Part shown: in pieces, positions 46,534-58,009 of the stretch
How the letters are laid out: the number at the start of each line of letters is the position of its first letter
Position numbering within the stretch: position 1 is the stretch's first letter
NCBI RefSeq assembly: GCF_030272615.1
Contig: NC_081407.1
Coordinates: 316,166,456-316,230,455, forward strand
Origin: Cryptomeria japonica
Taxonomy: Eukaryota; Streptophyta; Pinopsida; Cupressales; Cupressaceae
Reading direction: 5' to 3'
Length of the DNA stretch: 64,000 nt
Program-made: the position numbers and the translations under genes
Notes under the pieces: generated by a model
Database searches by the model: none
What the model was told of the DNA's origin: nothing
The model's input: the letters and a program-made list of their open reading frames with translations, nothing else

Positions 46534-49500
46534 GTGCATGTACATGTAGAAATCATCATCACGCAGAGGAAACAACCAAAAAATGTAACACTGGAAGAGC
46601 GTGAAGCTAAGAATGCAAAAAAGAGAGAAGGAATGAAGCAACTTCGTGAACAAAGGAAATTGAATACCATAGAAGAAGAGGTGCCAATTGAAGAGGTGCC
46701 AATTGAAGAGGAACATGAAATATTCATCCAATCTAAGAGAGAGACAAAATTGGCCACACAAAGGCAATGGATGCAAAAGCTTTGTGCAATGAGACAATTG
46801 AATCCCGAGGTTGAGAGCATTTCTACCACAATTCAAGTTGAAGGCACCCCATCTCCTACATCTCAAGTTGAAGGCACACCATCTCTTATTGGCACACCGT
46901 TGGTGTCTACAACATCTCATATTGAATGTACTCCCTCTATGACATTTGACGTTGCAAGTACTTCATGACTGACATCAAGTATTGGAGCTACACCATCTTG
47001 TACACCTCAATTTCAAGGTCTGTCATCATTTTCATCTTCGGTTGAAGGTATGCCACCTATCCCTAATATTGTTGACATTCCTAATCTTGAGGTAACTCAA
47101 AGTTTGAGAACACCTCCTAGAGTTTTGCATAGAAAGCCTAAGTATTTGATTGATATTGATGCTAATGTTTTGAAACCAATGGTTGACAAGATTCTGAAGC
47201 GTACTTGTCAAAGACATGCTAACCGGATATGGAAAATATTTTTTGAGCCTTTAAATGAGACAGGAAGATGTCAACTATTTGTTGAAATAATGAGAAATCT
47301 GAAATTTAGGCCTATAATGAAGATTATTGGGCTAAGAACATCAATTGAATCAAGCAACAAATCTATTGTGAAGAATCTGATGAATGCATATGATACTGTT
47401 GGTTCTAACTCACGCACAAAAGATAGTAATGCCACACAACGTGTCACTACATCAACAATTGTAAGCACTCAAACTAAGAAAGCTCGCCTCCTTAGAAAGA
47501 CAAGTAAACAATTGAAGATAAGTAGACAAACTCTAATGAGAGCTTTGGGAAGGCGACAAAGAGCGGAGGATCCATATAATAATGAGTTATTGGCATTTTC
47601 CGGTAGATTACCACAGAAAGATAAAGCAATTATTGAAGCCTTGAGATCCCTAATTGAAGATTTTTGGAAGAATAACACAAGGGTCTCTCCAAATCAAAGA
47701 GATGTTGTAAGAAGGAGGATTGGTAGTAAAATCCGTGATCCACATCCAAAACATTTTTTGGATATGACGCAAACACAATTTTTTGTCAAGTTGCAACGTA
47801 TGTATCCTCAAATAAAAATTAGTCAAAGATTCTTTGAAATGGTAAAGCCTTTTTATGTCAAAATAAATCACACACCATTATGATGTTTATCAACGCATAT
47901 GTATAGATTTGCATGCTAACAATGTTTTGCAGGAATGCAACATAAATGGTCCACCGACATCTTCAAGGGAATTCATATCTAGCATCTTATGTGAAAGAGT
48001 AGATGGTCAAGTATATTACAATAAGTGTTGCTTGGATGACACATGTGTTGATTGTGGTGGATTGCGACATTTACAAATTTGTCAACATATGGATATTGGA
48101 CAAGAAATTGGTAATGAATTAGTAGAATTTGGAAAATATAAGACAGTGGCCTACATGCTAAAAGATGGAAAAGAAGCAAAAAGGTGTGAATTGGTTAGTG
48201 AGAAGATTCCAGTGTATTAGTTTATGGGCATCTTTCATGAGAATATAGTGTATGAGTATGCAAGGCACAACCATCGAGCTTGTTGGTTGGACTCACAATT
48301 TAAGCTATGCAAGGACACATTTCCACTTCATACAATCGTTTCAATTGTTGATTTTGCAGAGAACTACAAACTACAACCGCAGAACTAGGTGCAATCACAA
48401 TATTACAACTCGACACAAGTTGCCATATTTGTGCATATAGCATTCATTCATGCACACGATAGTATGGAAGAGGATAGGAAGATATTGAGGGAGTATCATT
48501 TTTACATCAGTGATGATCGCTCACACTCTACAGAGTTTGTGTAAGGTTGTTTTCAGATATTCTACGATGATTTGGCTAGCCGAGGCATATCATTTTGTCA
48601 ACATATCATATGATCAGATAATTGTGCATCACAATTTATGAACTCTCAGATGTTTTATTGGTTGAGTAGGATGCATAAGTTGACTTCTATTCAACATATG
48701 TGGAATTTCTCTGAGGTTGGGCATGGAAAAGGGGAGCATGATGGTGCAGGAGCATGTATTAAAAGAGCTTTAGCACGAGAAGAGTTAAAGTACAAAGGGA
48801 ATGCAAACTTGAAAGATGAAAAATCAATTGTTCAATGGTGCAATGGTACAATTGGTCTAGGTAATCAAGGTAAGTCTTCAGTTCGCAAATTTTTTTGGTT
48901 GGTAGATGATAATAACATTGCAAAATTAGAAGATTGTTGTACATTGATAGGATCAAGTGAGCTACACTCTTTCAAAAGCTCTAATGCAGGTTCATGGACT
49001 ATCCATACACGATGGATGGCATGTTATTTTTCTTCATGTAGAGATAGTGCCTATAATGACTGTGAGTCAAAGGAGTGGGTGGACGAATGGTGTATGAGAC
49101 CTCTAATCCCACTTGAGACATACCGACCTCCGAGTGCACTACAACTCACATAGATGGAAGAATCAATTGACTTTGACCATGTGTCAGATTTAGTCGAACC
49201 AAGTAAATTATCCACATGCAAATTTCTGTACTTTGATATTTTACCTTAGTTGTTTGCTAAATTCTTCTCACTTTATCATTGCAGGGCATGTTTATGCAGT
49301 AATTGCAGCTGAAGACAATGAAGAAGGAACAGATTATTACCTGTGTCATTGTGTGGATGCAAAAAAGAAATTGGATCACCTTGTGGTAGATAGAGAAAAT
49401 ATTGAGTACCCCACAAGATCAGTAGTTGTTACTGGTACATGGCTTAGAAGGTACCAAGTGAAGAAGTCTAACTTGTGGTTGTTCGAGGACTTCGAGACAC

Positions 49501-49670
49501 ATAGGAAGATTCTTCATTATTCTAACCTTGTTGTAGCTTCAAATGTTCATTTGATCAGATATGGGGGTAGACCACTAAACAAGAACCTATGGAAGGTTTG
49601 TGAGTCTGACCATGAGGCCATACTAGACACGATAAAGAGTAGAGCAGATCCAAATGGTTCATTGGATTAA
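46534..49670 (+). pseudogene. decayed DDE-type transposase-like gene
   Basis: Frame 1 from 46534 to about 47865, a small frameshift, then frame 2 to 49202, an 82-bp intron (donor at 49203, acceptor AG at 49283-49284), and a last exon 49285-49670. Domains in order: a Lys/Glu-rich start, tandem VEGTPS segments, a helix-turn-helix-like stretch (KQLKISRQTLMRALGRR, ~47510), a Cys/His cluster (CCLDDTCVDCGGLRHLQIC, ~48030), then a catalytic-like core: VDFAENY (Asp at 48350), SDNCASQF (Asp at 48617) and WNFSEVGHGKGEHDGAG (Glu at 48713). Spacing is about 88 and 31 residues, as in DDE nucleases. Stops at 46966, 48218, 48383, 48539, 48611 and 49151 disable it. The GHGKGxxDGxG signature is familiar to me from uncharacterised eukaryotic proteins, but I cannot name the superfamily. 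The last exon (HVYAVIAAEDNEEGTDYYLC) is an unidentified C-terminal domain. The true start may lie in an exon upstream of 46551. Confidence 0.65.
49203..49284 (+). other. intron of the transposase-like gene
   Basis: GTAAAT donor and a TTTATCATTGCAG acceptor. Removing it joins the upstream frame to the GHVYAVI exon in phase. Confidence 0.65.
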
Positions 49671-49889
49671 ATGTAAATGTAAAAAATTATGAGTTCAATC
49701 TTATTTGGATATATGTACATGACTTGTATTTTTTACTACTCGAGGAATTGTAATATAAAAAATTGTGTTTTTGTCTTGTTTTGTGTGATTTTATGTAAAT
49801 AATGTCATTTTGGACCATTATAGATCACATGGGATCATTTCATGAAGTATACCCTGCTAATATGGTAAAACATGTAAAAAATGCTCATT

Positions 49890-52800
49890 TGTTGTCAATC
49901 ACTCAAAGTGTAAAAAATTGTCAAAATTCGGCATGGTTTTTCTCGATGGTAGTGACATGTAAGAACAATCTGTCTGATCCTGCGGGTTCATGTTATGGCA
50001 CTCTAAAAAATCCTCTCTCGGTTTCGGTAGACTCGGATCCAGTTGCTCATGGCGATTCTTTCTCGGTTGCGACAAAAAGCGTGAGATGGGTTCAATGAAA
50101 AGTTGCACAATGCCCCATATTTCAATCCGCTCATCGTGACACTGAACCATCAGCTCGTACACATTGGGGTGGTTGGGTTTACGCTAGGAATGCCTTCTTT
50201 TTTCTCTCCAACTCACCCGATCGTTGCCGAACACACCCTAGCAGTGAAATCGCCCAAGTTCTCAAATTGCTCAAAGTTGTCAATATTCGGCATCACGTTT
50301 CTCCGCACCTATTAATCATAAGAATGATCCATCTGATCTTGCGGGGTCATGTTATGGCACTCTAAAAATTCCTCTCTCAGTTTCGGTAGACTCGGATCCA
50401 CTTGCTCGTGGTGATTCTTTCTCGGTTGCGACAAAAAGCGTCAGATGAGTTCAATGAAAAGTTGCACAATGCCCCATTTCAATCTGCTCGTCGCAACACC
50501 AAACCATTAGCTTGAATGCGTCGGGATGGCTGGGTTTACACTAGGAATGCCTTCTTTTTTCTCTCCAACTCGCCCGATCGTTGTGAGACACACCCTAGCA
50601 GTGAAATTGCCCAAGTGTTCAAATTGCTCAAAGTTGTCAATATTCGGCATCGCGTTTCTCCACGCTCGTTAATCATAAGAATGATCTATCTAATCTTGCG
50701 GGGTCATGTTATGGCACTCTTAAAAAGCCTCTCTCAGTTTCGGTATACTCGGATCTAGTTGCTCGTGGCGACTCTTTCTCAGTTGCGACAAAAAGCGTCA
50801 GATGAGTTCAATGAAAAGTTGTACAATGCCCCATAATTCAATCCGCTCCTCGCGGCATTGAACCGTCAACTCGTATGCATCAAGGTGGCCGAGTTTACAT
50901 TGGGAATGCCTTCTTTTTTCTCTCCAACTCGTCCGATCATTGCGGGACACACCCTAGCAGCGAAATCGCCCAAGTGCTCAAATTGCTCAAAGTTGTCAAT
51001 ATATGGCATCGCATTTCTCCGCGCCCATTAATCATAAGAATGATCCTTTTAATCCTTCGGGGTCATTCTATGGCACTCTAAAAAAGCCTCTCTTAGTTTC
51101 GGTAGACTCGGATCCAGTTGCTCATGGCGACTCTTTCTTGGTTGCGACAAAAAGCGTCAGATGAGTTCAATGAAAAGTTGCACAATGCCCCATCTTTCAA
51201 TCCGCTCGTCGCGGCACTAAACCGTCAACTCGTACGCATCGGGGTGGCTGGGTTTACACTAGGAATGCCTTCTTTTTTCTCTCCAACTTGCCCGATCATT
51301 GCGGGACACACCCTAGCAACGAAATCGCCTAAGTGCTCAAATTGCTCAAAGTTGTCAATATATGGCATCGCATTTCTCCACGCCCGTTAATCATAAGAAT
51401 GATCCTTTTGATCCTGTGGGGTCATGTTATGGCACTCTAAAAAAGCCTCTCTCAGTTTTGGTAGACTCGGATCCAGTTGCTCGTGGCGACTCTTTCTCGG
51501 TTGCGACAAAAAGTGTCAGATGAGTTCAATGAAAAGTTGCACAATGCCCCATCTTTCAATCTGCTCGTCGTGGCACTGAACCGTCAGCTCGTACACATCG
51601 GGGTGGCTGGGTTTATGATAGGAATGCCTTCTTTTTTCTCTCCAACTCGCCCGATCGTTGCGGGACACACCCTAGCAGCGAAATTGCCCAAGTGCTCAAA
51701 CTGCTCAAAGTTGTCAATATTTGGCATCGCGTTTCTCGGCGTCCGTTAATCATAAGAATGATACGTTTGATTCTGTGGGGTCATGTTATGGCACTCTAAA
51801 AATACTCTCTTGGTTTTGGTAGACTCGGATCCAGTTGCTCGTGGTGATTCTTTCTCGGTTGCGACAAAAAGCGTCAGATGAGTTCAATGAAAAGTTGCAC
51901 AATGCCCCATCTTTCAATCCGCTTGTCGCGGCACCTAACTGTCAGCTTGTATGCATCGGGGTGGTCAATTTTATGCTAGGAATGCCTTCTTTTTTCTCTC
52001 CAACTTGCCCAATCATTTCCGGACACACCCTAGCAGCGAAATCGCCCAAGTGCTCAAACTGCTCAAAGTTGTCAATATTCGGCATCGTGTTTCTTGGCGC
52101 CCGTTAATCATAACAATGATTTGTCTGATCTTGCGGGGTCGTGTTATGACACTCTAAAAAATCCTCTCTCGGTTTTGGTAGACTCAGATCCAATTGCTCG
52201 TGGTGACTCTTTCTCGGTTGCGACAAAAAGCGTCAGATAAGTTCAATGAAAAGTTGCACAATGCCCCATATTTCAATCCGCTCATTGTGGCACCGAACCA
52301 TCAGCTTGTATGCATTGGGGTGGTCGGGTTTACATTAGGAATGCCTTATTTTTGCTCTCCAACTCGCCTGATCGTTGCGGGACACACCCTAGTAGCAAAA
52401 TCACCCAAGTGCTCAAATTGCTCAAAGTTGTCAATATTCGGCATCGAGTTTCTCGGTGCCCATTAATCATAAGAACAATCCATCTGATCCTGCAGGGTCA
52501 TGTTATGGCACTCTAAAAAAGCTTCTCTTGGTTTCAGTAGACGCAGATCTAGTTGCTCGTGGTGACTCTTTCTTGGTTGCGACAAAAAGAGTCAGATGAG
52601 TTCAATGAAAAGTTGCACAATGCCCCATATTTCAATCTGCTCGTCGCGGCACCGAACCGTCAGCTCGTACACGTCGGAGTGGTCAGTTTTACGCTAGAAA
52701 TGCCTTCTTTTTTCTCTCAAACTTGCTCGATCATTGCGGGCCACACCCTAGCAGCGAAATCACCCAAGTGCTCAAATTGCTCAAAGTTGTCAATATTCGG

Positions 52801-52905
52801 CATCGCGTTTCTTAGCACCCGTTAATCATAAGAACAATCCGTCTGATCCTATGGGGTCGTGTTGCGGCACCAAACCGTCAGCTCGTACGCGTCGGGGTGG
52901 CTTGT
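49890..52905. repeat. tandem array, ~8.4 copies of a ~358-bp unit
   Basis: The landmark GCGACAAAAAGCGTCAGATG recurs at about 50070, 50429, 50788, 51146, 51505, 51863, 52222 and 52582, so the period is 358-359 bp. The first and last copies are partial. The GC content is higher than the flanks. The array lies between the 3' ends of the two convergent genes of the candidate transposon. A ~90-codon open stretch recurs in most copies but shifts frame from unit to unit. Confidence 0.95.
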
Positions 52906-53089
52906 GTCTAGGATTACAAACACATATTTAGGTTCAAAGCTTAAGTAACAATAAACTTTGTGCAATTATTCATCTAATCATTTGAACTGCAATTATGGAT
53001 AACCATGATAAATGATTTGCATTAACCAAAAAGCTACAAAACATGCAACATTGTATACCATTAAAACAATCAAATATATCCAATACAAA

Positions 53090-53410
53090 CAAATAGGCTT
53101 GCCAAAAGCCATATGGACTTCGAATTTCACATATTCATAAAACAAAACATATGTTCAAAATTGCTATAAAAGCATACAACATGATATCCAATAAAGTCAA
53201 ATAGGGGTTTGCCAAAAGCCATATGGACATAGAATGTCACATATTCGTAATACAAAACATATGTTCAAATTTGCCATATAGGCATACAACATGGTATCCA
53301 ATAAAGTCAAATAGGAGCTTGCCAAAAGCCATATGGCAATAGAATGTCACATATTCGTAATACAAAACATATTTTCAAAATTGCCATATAGGCATACAAC
53401 ATAGGACCCT
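53090..53410. repeat. three copies of a 110-bp repeat
   Basis: GCCAAAAGCCATATGG starts at 53101, 53211 and 53321, with ATACAACAT-GTATCCAATAAAGTCAAATAG between. It lies between the 358-bp array and the 3' end of the minus-strand gene. Confidence 0.9.
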
Positions 53411-53463
53411 ATTCTATTCATTTCCCTCCAGGGGAAAGGAAACAGATCACAAGATATCTTTGT

Positions 53464-55656
53464 CTATCGAGGGGATGGAGATGTATATGATGCAGGTGTC
53501 TTTTGAGTACGTCCACTCGATCTCCTCTCCAGACTTTTTTGTAACTCCACCTAATACAATGAAAAGAATGATGTTAGCATATACAAAAATTGAATTTTAG
53601 AATGACATATAATAGAATAGTCACTTACCGCATACAAATAATCATGATGTTCATCCACAACAGGTGCACATTCATGATCTGGAGTGGCAAGCCCCTCCTG
53701 TAAGCATCACAATATAAATTAAACTAAATACAAGTGTCGTTAAAAATTTCAATGACATATTATTAAGATAACAAATGTAATGCTAAATTTACTAAAATTA
53801 CAAATATGTCTCATACTTATGTTAAAGCAGTTGAACTTGCTACTGCTGCAGTAAGACCGCACTCCATTGACGCGTGGATAGCAGGAGGAGTCTCTACTGT
53901 CAACATCTGAAAATTAAACAAAGTATATTGATTAATCGCCAAAACTATCTATATTATTTAATAACAACATTAAAGATAAATTGTTTACCTGGGTGAAAGA
54001 TTGTCGATGAAATACACTACGAGGTGTTGATGTTGAAGCTCTAGCATCAAACTATTTGACATCCAAAATGAGTAATTAGAAAATTATTCACATAAGGTTC
54101 AACTATCTACATATAATAATTATATTTTTTCACTCGTTGTATACCTGTGGAGTCAATGAAGTAGTGAAAAAGGGTGCTGCAGGAATGTTGCTAGTATTGT
54201 GAACACTTTGACCCTGATTTTTTATCATAATAATTTACTAATTTAGATATATTCTCAAATTTACATATAAGATTTAATAAAAAGAATGAAATGAACTTGT
54301 AATGAAATTCACCTGGGTATCAATGCCAAATATTTCGTTCAGCAAGGATTCTGTCATGACAATGTTCTCTGTAGAAAACTCCACTCGTGCACGTGCATTC
54401 TCAGAACTATTAGGATCATAAGTGCAAAGAGAACCACAAGATCGACAAAAATGAGTTGGAACTCGATTCCTAGAAGAATCAACATCATCACTCGCATCAC
54501 CCTCTACTAGAGGCCTAGCATACTGTATAAGGGTCTGAGTGAGTGAGATAATCGAGTCTAGAGTTTCGACCTCAATACTCTCCTTCACAATGGAAGAAAT
54601 AATAACATGCTCCACCATAGGTCTGGCCAAGGGTCTTGGTGGGAGATTTGGATCATGCTGTGCACCCTCTTTATCATGCGAGGAACTCCCACCTCTACCT
54701 TGGAAATCTAGAAAATCAAAATAGTTTGGGATCTCATTAAGGACAAACTCACAGTACAGTTTTCTCAAAAAGTATTGGGGTACCTCATGATTATTGCATG
54801 GGGGCTGATCAAATACCATCCACCACCTATCCCAAAAAATATTCTTAATCCCTTCATGATGACACCAATGAATAGGGAATCTCCTACATCCAGGGTGTAA
54901 AGGTTGATTCATTTGGGGGTCCGTAAAAAGAGCACACAAGTCAAATTTATTAATTTTCTTTTTCTTCACTGCCGCATATGATAATTCGTTAGCATAAAAT
55001 TGCTTTTGTTCTTCCTTCTTACGGGACCAAAAATTTATTTGCCCACTCATAGATTGTATGTGAGATACAATAGATTGCAAAAAACTGGCAAGGTTTGTCC
55101 TATGGGAGTTTGTTCCAGTGGGATCTTTTAGCCTTGTGATTAAACCTTCAAGCTCTTTTTGGCTATTTTCTATTTGACCTAATAGGTTTTCTTGTGTACC
55201 TATGGGATTTCTAGGGATTGTAGGAGGTTCTTGATGTGCTTCTTCTTCAATATGGTCTTCATGAGGAGGTGATTGATGTGCTTCTTCTTCAATATGGTCT
55301 TCATGAGGAGGTGATTGAGTGTTTTCAACATTTTCTTGTCTAATCTCATTTCTTGATAATGAAAATAAATTTAAATCAATAAACCTAGTTTAATCTTCAA
55401 ATTAATAAAAAAAATGACAATAAGAAAATAAAAATACATACCTCTTCGAGCTCTTCGACGGTGTGGCAGCATTTTCATGAGAGATGGACAACTTAGTGCC
55501 CAATTTCAAGCTTTTACAAAGGGTGAGTGCAAGAAAATGGCACCCGAAAACACCAAAAAGTGGGTTTGGAATACAAAATGCACCCAAAATGCGTAGCAGG
55601 GTTTTTATGAAGTTTACAATGCATGCCTTATAAGGTGTGCACACTATAGGGTGCAT
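53464..55656 (-). CDS. seven-exon companion gene of the candidate transposon, unknown function
   Basis: Predicted exons on minus: 55656-55442, 55351-54313, 54213-54145, 54051-53989, 53906-53821, 53697-53629, 53550-53464 (stop TAG). Every intron has GT...AG ends except the donor after 53821, which reads ATAAGT where GTAAGT is expected. The large second exon is open throughout. It starts acidic with a repeated SPPHEDHIEEEAHQ, then has a coiled-coil-like stretch, a Lys-rich patch (AAVKKKKINKF) and an aromatic, Cys/His-containing segment (HPGCRRFPIHWCHHEG, FWDRWWMVFDQPPCNN). Later exons are short and Ser/Thr-rich. I do not recognise the family. Its place inside the terminal repeats opposite the transposase suggests a DNA-binding accessory protein, like the second proteins of Spm or Harbinger elements; that is inference. 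The start at 55656 is uncertain. Confidence 0.6.
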
Positions 55657-55665
55657 GCCCTATAG
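55644..55665. repeat. subterminal hairpin, right side
   Basis: CTATAGGG (55644-55651) pairs with CCCTATAG (55658-55665) around TGCATG. It is flanked by direct CCTTATAAGGTGTGC repeats (about 55626 and 55673). Confidence 0.85.
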
Positions 55666-55729
55666 TGCATGCGCCTTATAAGGTGTGCGCCTTATGTGCT
55701 TTTTAATTTTTTTTTTAAGCGTGGCACCT

Positions 55730-55758
55730 TTTTGGTACCACAACTTCGTACATATACC
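55730..55758. repeat. right terminal inverted repeat
   Basis: Read on minus: GGTATATGTACG followed by AAGTTGTGGTACCAAAA. Three differences from the left copy, all in the outer 12 bp. Confidence 0.65.
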
Positions 55759-55887
55759 ATTGTCATTGATGTCAAACCTTTGTTAATCCTATATGAACTA
55801 GTTGTTGTTGGTGATCTAGATATGTATATGTTTAGCTAATGCATGGTGTATCTAGTTATTGGTTTGGATGTCTATTTCTATAATACT

Positions 55888-56656
55888 TGTAGACATCTAA
55901 AATTGTCTTGTCTAATTAAATAAATATTTTTATTTATTTAATTATTTTATCCTAAGTCTTCTATTAATTAAATAAATTCTTATTTATTTGATTAATTCAT
56001 TAATCCTCTTCTAAGCCTTTCCTCATTTAAATAAATACTTTTATTTATTTAAATTGTCTTTTTCCTAAATTAAATAAATATTTTATTTATTTAGTTGATC
56101 CCACTTCCTCTATTAATTAAATAAATCTTTATTTATTTAATTAATTCAGTAGCCTTTTCTACCCATGACACATGTCATTCATCTCTTAATTCTTCTCTTA
56201 CCTACCCCTTTATCATTTAATTATATCTTCTACCTACCCTTTAATCCTAGCCGACCATTTATCTTTACACCTCTTAATCTTATCCCTCCATTTCCTAAAG
56301 TGTCTTCTATATAAGAGGATACTCTCCTTCATTATCAACCCTAATGAGCATACTAATGACACAATCAAACCTTCTTGTGATCAATCTATCAACCACATTT
56401 TCGTTCTTTGTTGAGCTCTTGTGCACACATAAAATCTGAGAGAAAATATATCAAACAAGATCAATGGAGATAGGAAGAAATGGAAATTGAAACCCTACTA
56501 GAAATTGTTTTATTTTGTTGATTTATATGATTTTAGGTATCTCTATTGGTATTGGTGAACGTTTCATTGTAGGACCTAGATTGTTTGTGGTTGAATCTTT
56601 ATTGGTTTTACAATAGTTTATCATCCACTTTTCACCGTACACAACACTATGTTACA
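55888..56656 (+). repeat. LTR, tail to tail with the 56665-57491 LTR
   Basis: Starts TGTAGACATCTAAAATTGTC and is clearly the inverted relative of 56665-57491. It contains TATATAAG at 56308-56315. The proposed end TTACA at 56656 is uncertain. No PPT precedes it and no PBS follows it within 8 bp, and the flanking 5-mers do not match. It is therefore a solo or broken LTR, not part of a complete element I can see. DNA 55760-55887 has no feature. Confidence 0.75.
55913..56145. repeat. five palindromes inside the LTR
   Basis: Centres at about 55928, 55979, 56039, 56082 and 56128. Arms such as TAATTAAATAAATA (55913-55926) pair perfectly with 55931-55944. Unit size is ~32 bp and period 42-60 bp, the same geometry as the array at 475-1046 with unrelated sequence. 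A mirrored set lies in the other LTR at about 57235-57470. Confidence 0.85.
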
Positions 56657-56664
56657 AAAAATAT

Positions 56665-57491
56665 TGTAGATTCACAGTGTGTTGATGAAACGATGTAAGG
56701 AGATGATTTAATATTGTATATGGTGAAAATGGATAACAATAATAACGATATTGAAAGGCTAAATGAATTCAACCACAAAACCCTAGCCTAACAACAACAA
56801 AGATCCACCATAACATATGAAGATTACCTAAGACAATGCAAATCAAATGAAATCACAAAGATTATACCATCACATGTCCAATAGGGTTTTGATCTCCATT
56901 CTTCCTATCTCCATTGATCTTGCTTGATATATTTGCTCTCAGATTTTATATGCACAAGAGCTCAACAAAGAACAGAATGTGGTTGCAAGTAGGATCGTAG
57001 TGTAGTCAAGTGTATAAGATTCATTAGAATGTATCCTTAGGGTTTGATAATGAAGGAAGCATCTCCTTATATAGAAGACACTATATGAAATGGAGGGATA
57101 AGATTGAGAGGTGCAAAAGGAGGTCGGCTATGATTAGAGGGTAGGTAAAAGAAATAATAAAATAATGAAAGGGGTAGGTAGTGTATGAATTAAGAGATGA
57201 ATGACATGTGTCACGGGTAGAAAAGGCTAATGAATTAATTAAATAAATAAAGATTTATTTAATTAATAGAAGAAGTGAGATAATTAAATAAATTAAAATA
57301 TTTATTTAATTTAGGAAAAGGATAATTTAAATAAATAAATGTATTTATTTAAATGAGAAATAAGGTTAGAAGAGGATAAATGAATTAATTAAATAAATAA
57401 AGATTTATTTAATTAATAGTAGAATTAGGCTTAGATAATTAAATAAATAAAATATTTATTTAATTAGACATGACAATTTTGGGTGTCTACA
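56665..57491 (-). repeat. 3' LTR of the Tat-like element
   Basis: 827 bp. On minus it starts TGTAGACACCC and ends GAATCTACA. A TATATAAG motif lies at 57074-57067. It contains the palindrome set described for 55913-56145. Eight bases (56657-56664) separate it from the inverted LTR to the left. Confidence 0.85.
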
Positions 57492-57505
57492 TTTTGCCCC
57501 TCTTT
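57492..57505 (-). other. polypurine tract of the Tat-like element
   Basis: AAAGAGGGGCAAAA on minus, directly before the LTR start TGTAGACACC. It differs from the PPT shared by the two pol-less elements. Confidence 0.85.
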
Positions 57506-57737
57506 GAGACAATGCGGCTTGTCGCGTTGTTTCAAAGAAGATAATATGAACTGATACAGAGTTGCCCCAAGATGGGAATGATATGCCCTCTCGAGAGATT
57601 GGATGAAAATGTCAGAAAAGATTGTAGACAATCTCTCGATAAGAAAGAAAGCCTAGAATGGAATGACCAGATAAAGTGACAAAGTCACGGGATAACGAAG
57701 ACTGACTCGGGACGCGAGGGCTAGGGCTAGGGTAGGC

Positions 57738-57743
57738 TATAAG
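57738..57743 (+). promoter_or_regulatory. TATA-like box upstream of the PMD gene
   Basis: GCTATAAGATAG lies ~99 bp before the ATG at 57837. The surrounding ~200 bp are GC-richer than the retrotransposon and include a GGGCTAGGGCTAGGG run. This is weak evidence on its own; it is strengthened by the exon 1 and donor pattern downstream. Confidence 0.45.
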
Positions 57744-58009
57744 ATAGACCACGGGGGAAAATACATCCTCATTGTCATCTACACATCCACGAGAGTAGAT
57801 TGCAGAGCGAAAATAGAGCAGCAGTAGTCAGCAACGATGGCTTTCGTTCACAGATTCGACCGCGTTCGCCGATTTCAGAGGCCAGCAGAGGCAGGAGAGC
57901 CGGTAAGTACCACCAAACCTCCTCGTAATTTGACGCATTTAATTTTGTCATTAATGCATGGTAGGTAGAGCAATAAATGCGCTTAGACTAGGGTCCAAAA
58001 AATGTCCAA

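Larger units (their letters stand above)
41192..55759. mobile_element. candidate ~14.6-kb two-gene DNA transposon with internal satellites
   Basis: The left end 41193-41221 and right end 55730-55758 are inverted copies (29 bp; a 17-bp identical core AAGTTGTGGTACCAAAA, 9 of 12 matching outside it). The 4-mer TTGT flanks both ends (41188-41191, 55760-55763), a possible target duplication with the terminal base differing between ends. Inside are a transposase-like gene (plus, 46534-49670), a multi-exon gene (minus, 55656-53464), a 3.3-kb palindromic satellite, ATTTGGCGC palindromes, a ~358-bp tandem array, a 110-bp repeat and subterminal hairpins. The two genes converge on the 358-bp array. The transposase is disabled by stops, so this copy is dead. 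Boundaries rest on the inverted repeats; the superfamily is not assigned. Confidence 0.6.

Noticed and set aside
51118-52825. Recurring ~90-codon ORF in each 358-bp unit
   Set aside because: The period is not a multiple of three and copies stay open because the units are near-identical. Unit-to-unit dN/dS would decide; a ratio well below one would revive it.
57721-57736. Telomere-like GGGCTAGGGCTAGGG run
   Set aside because: Only about two and a half units and a one-base difference from the plant TTTAGGG repeat; more likely a local GC-rich promoter feature.
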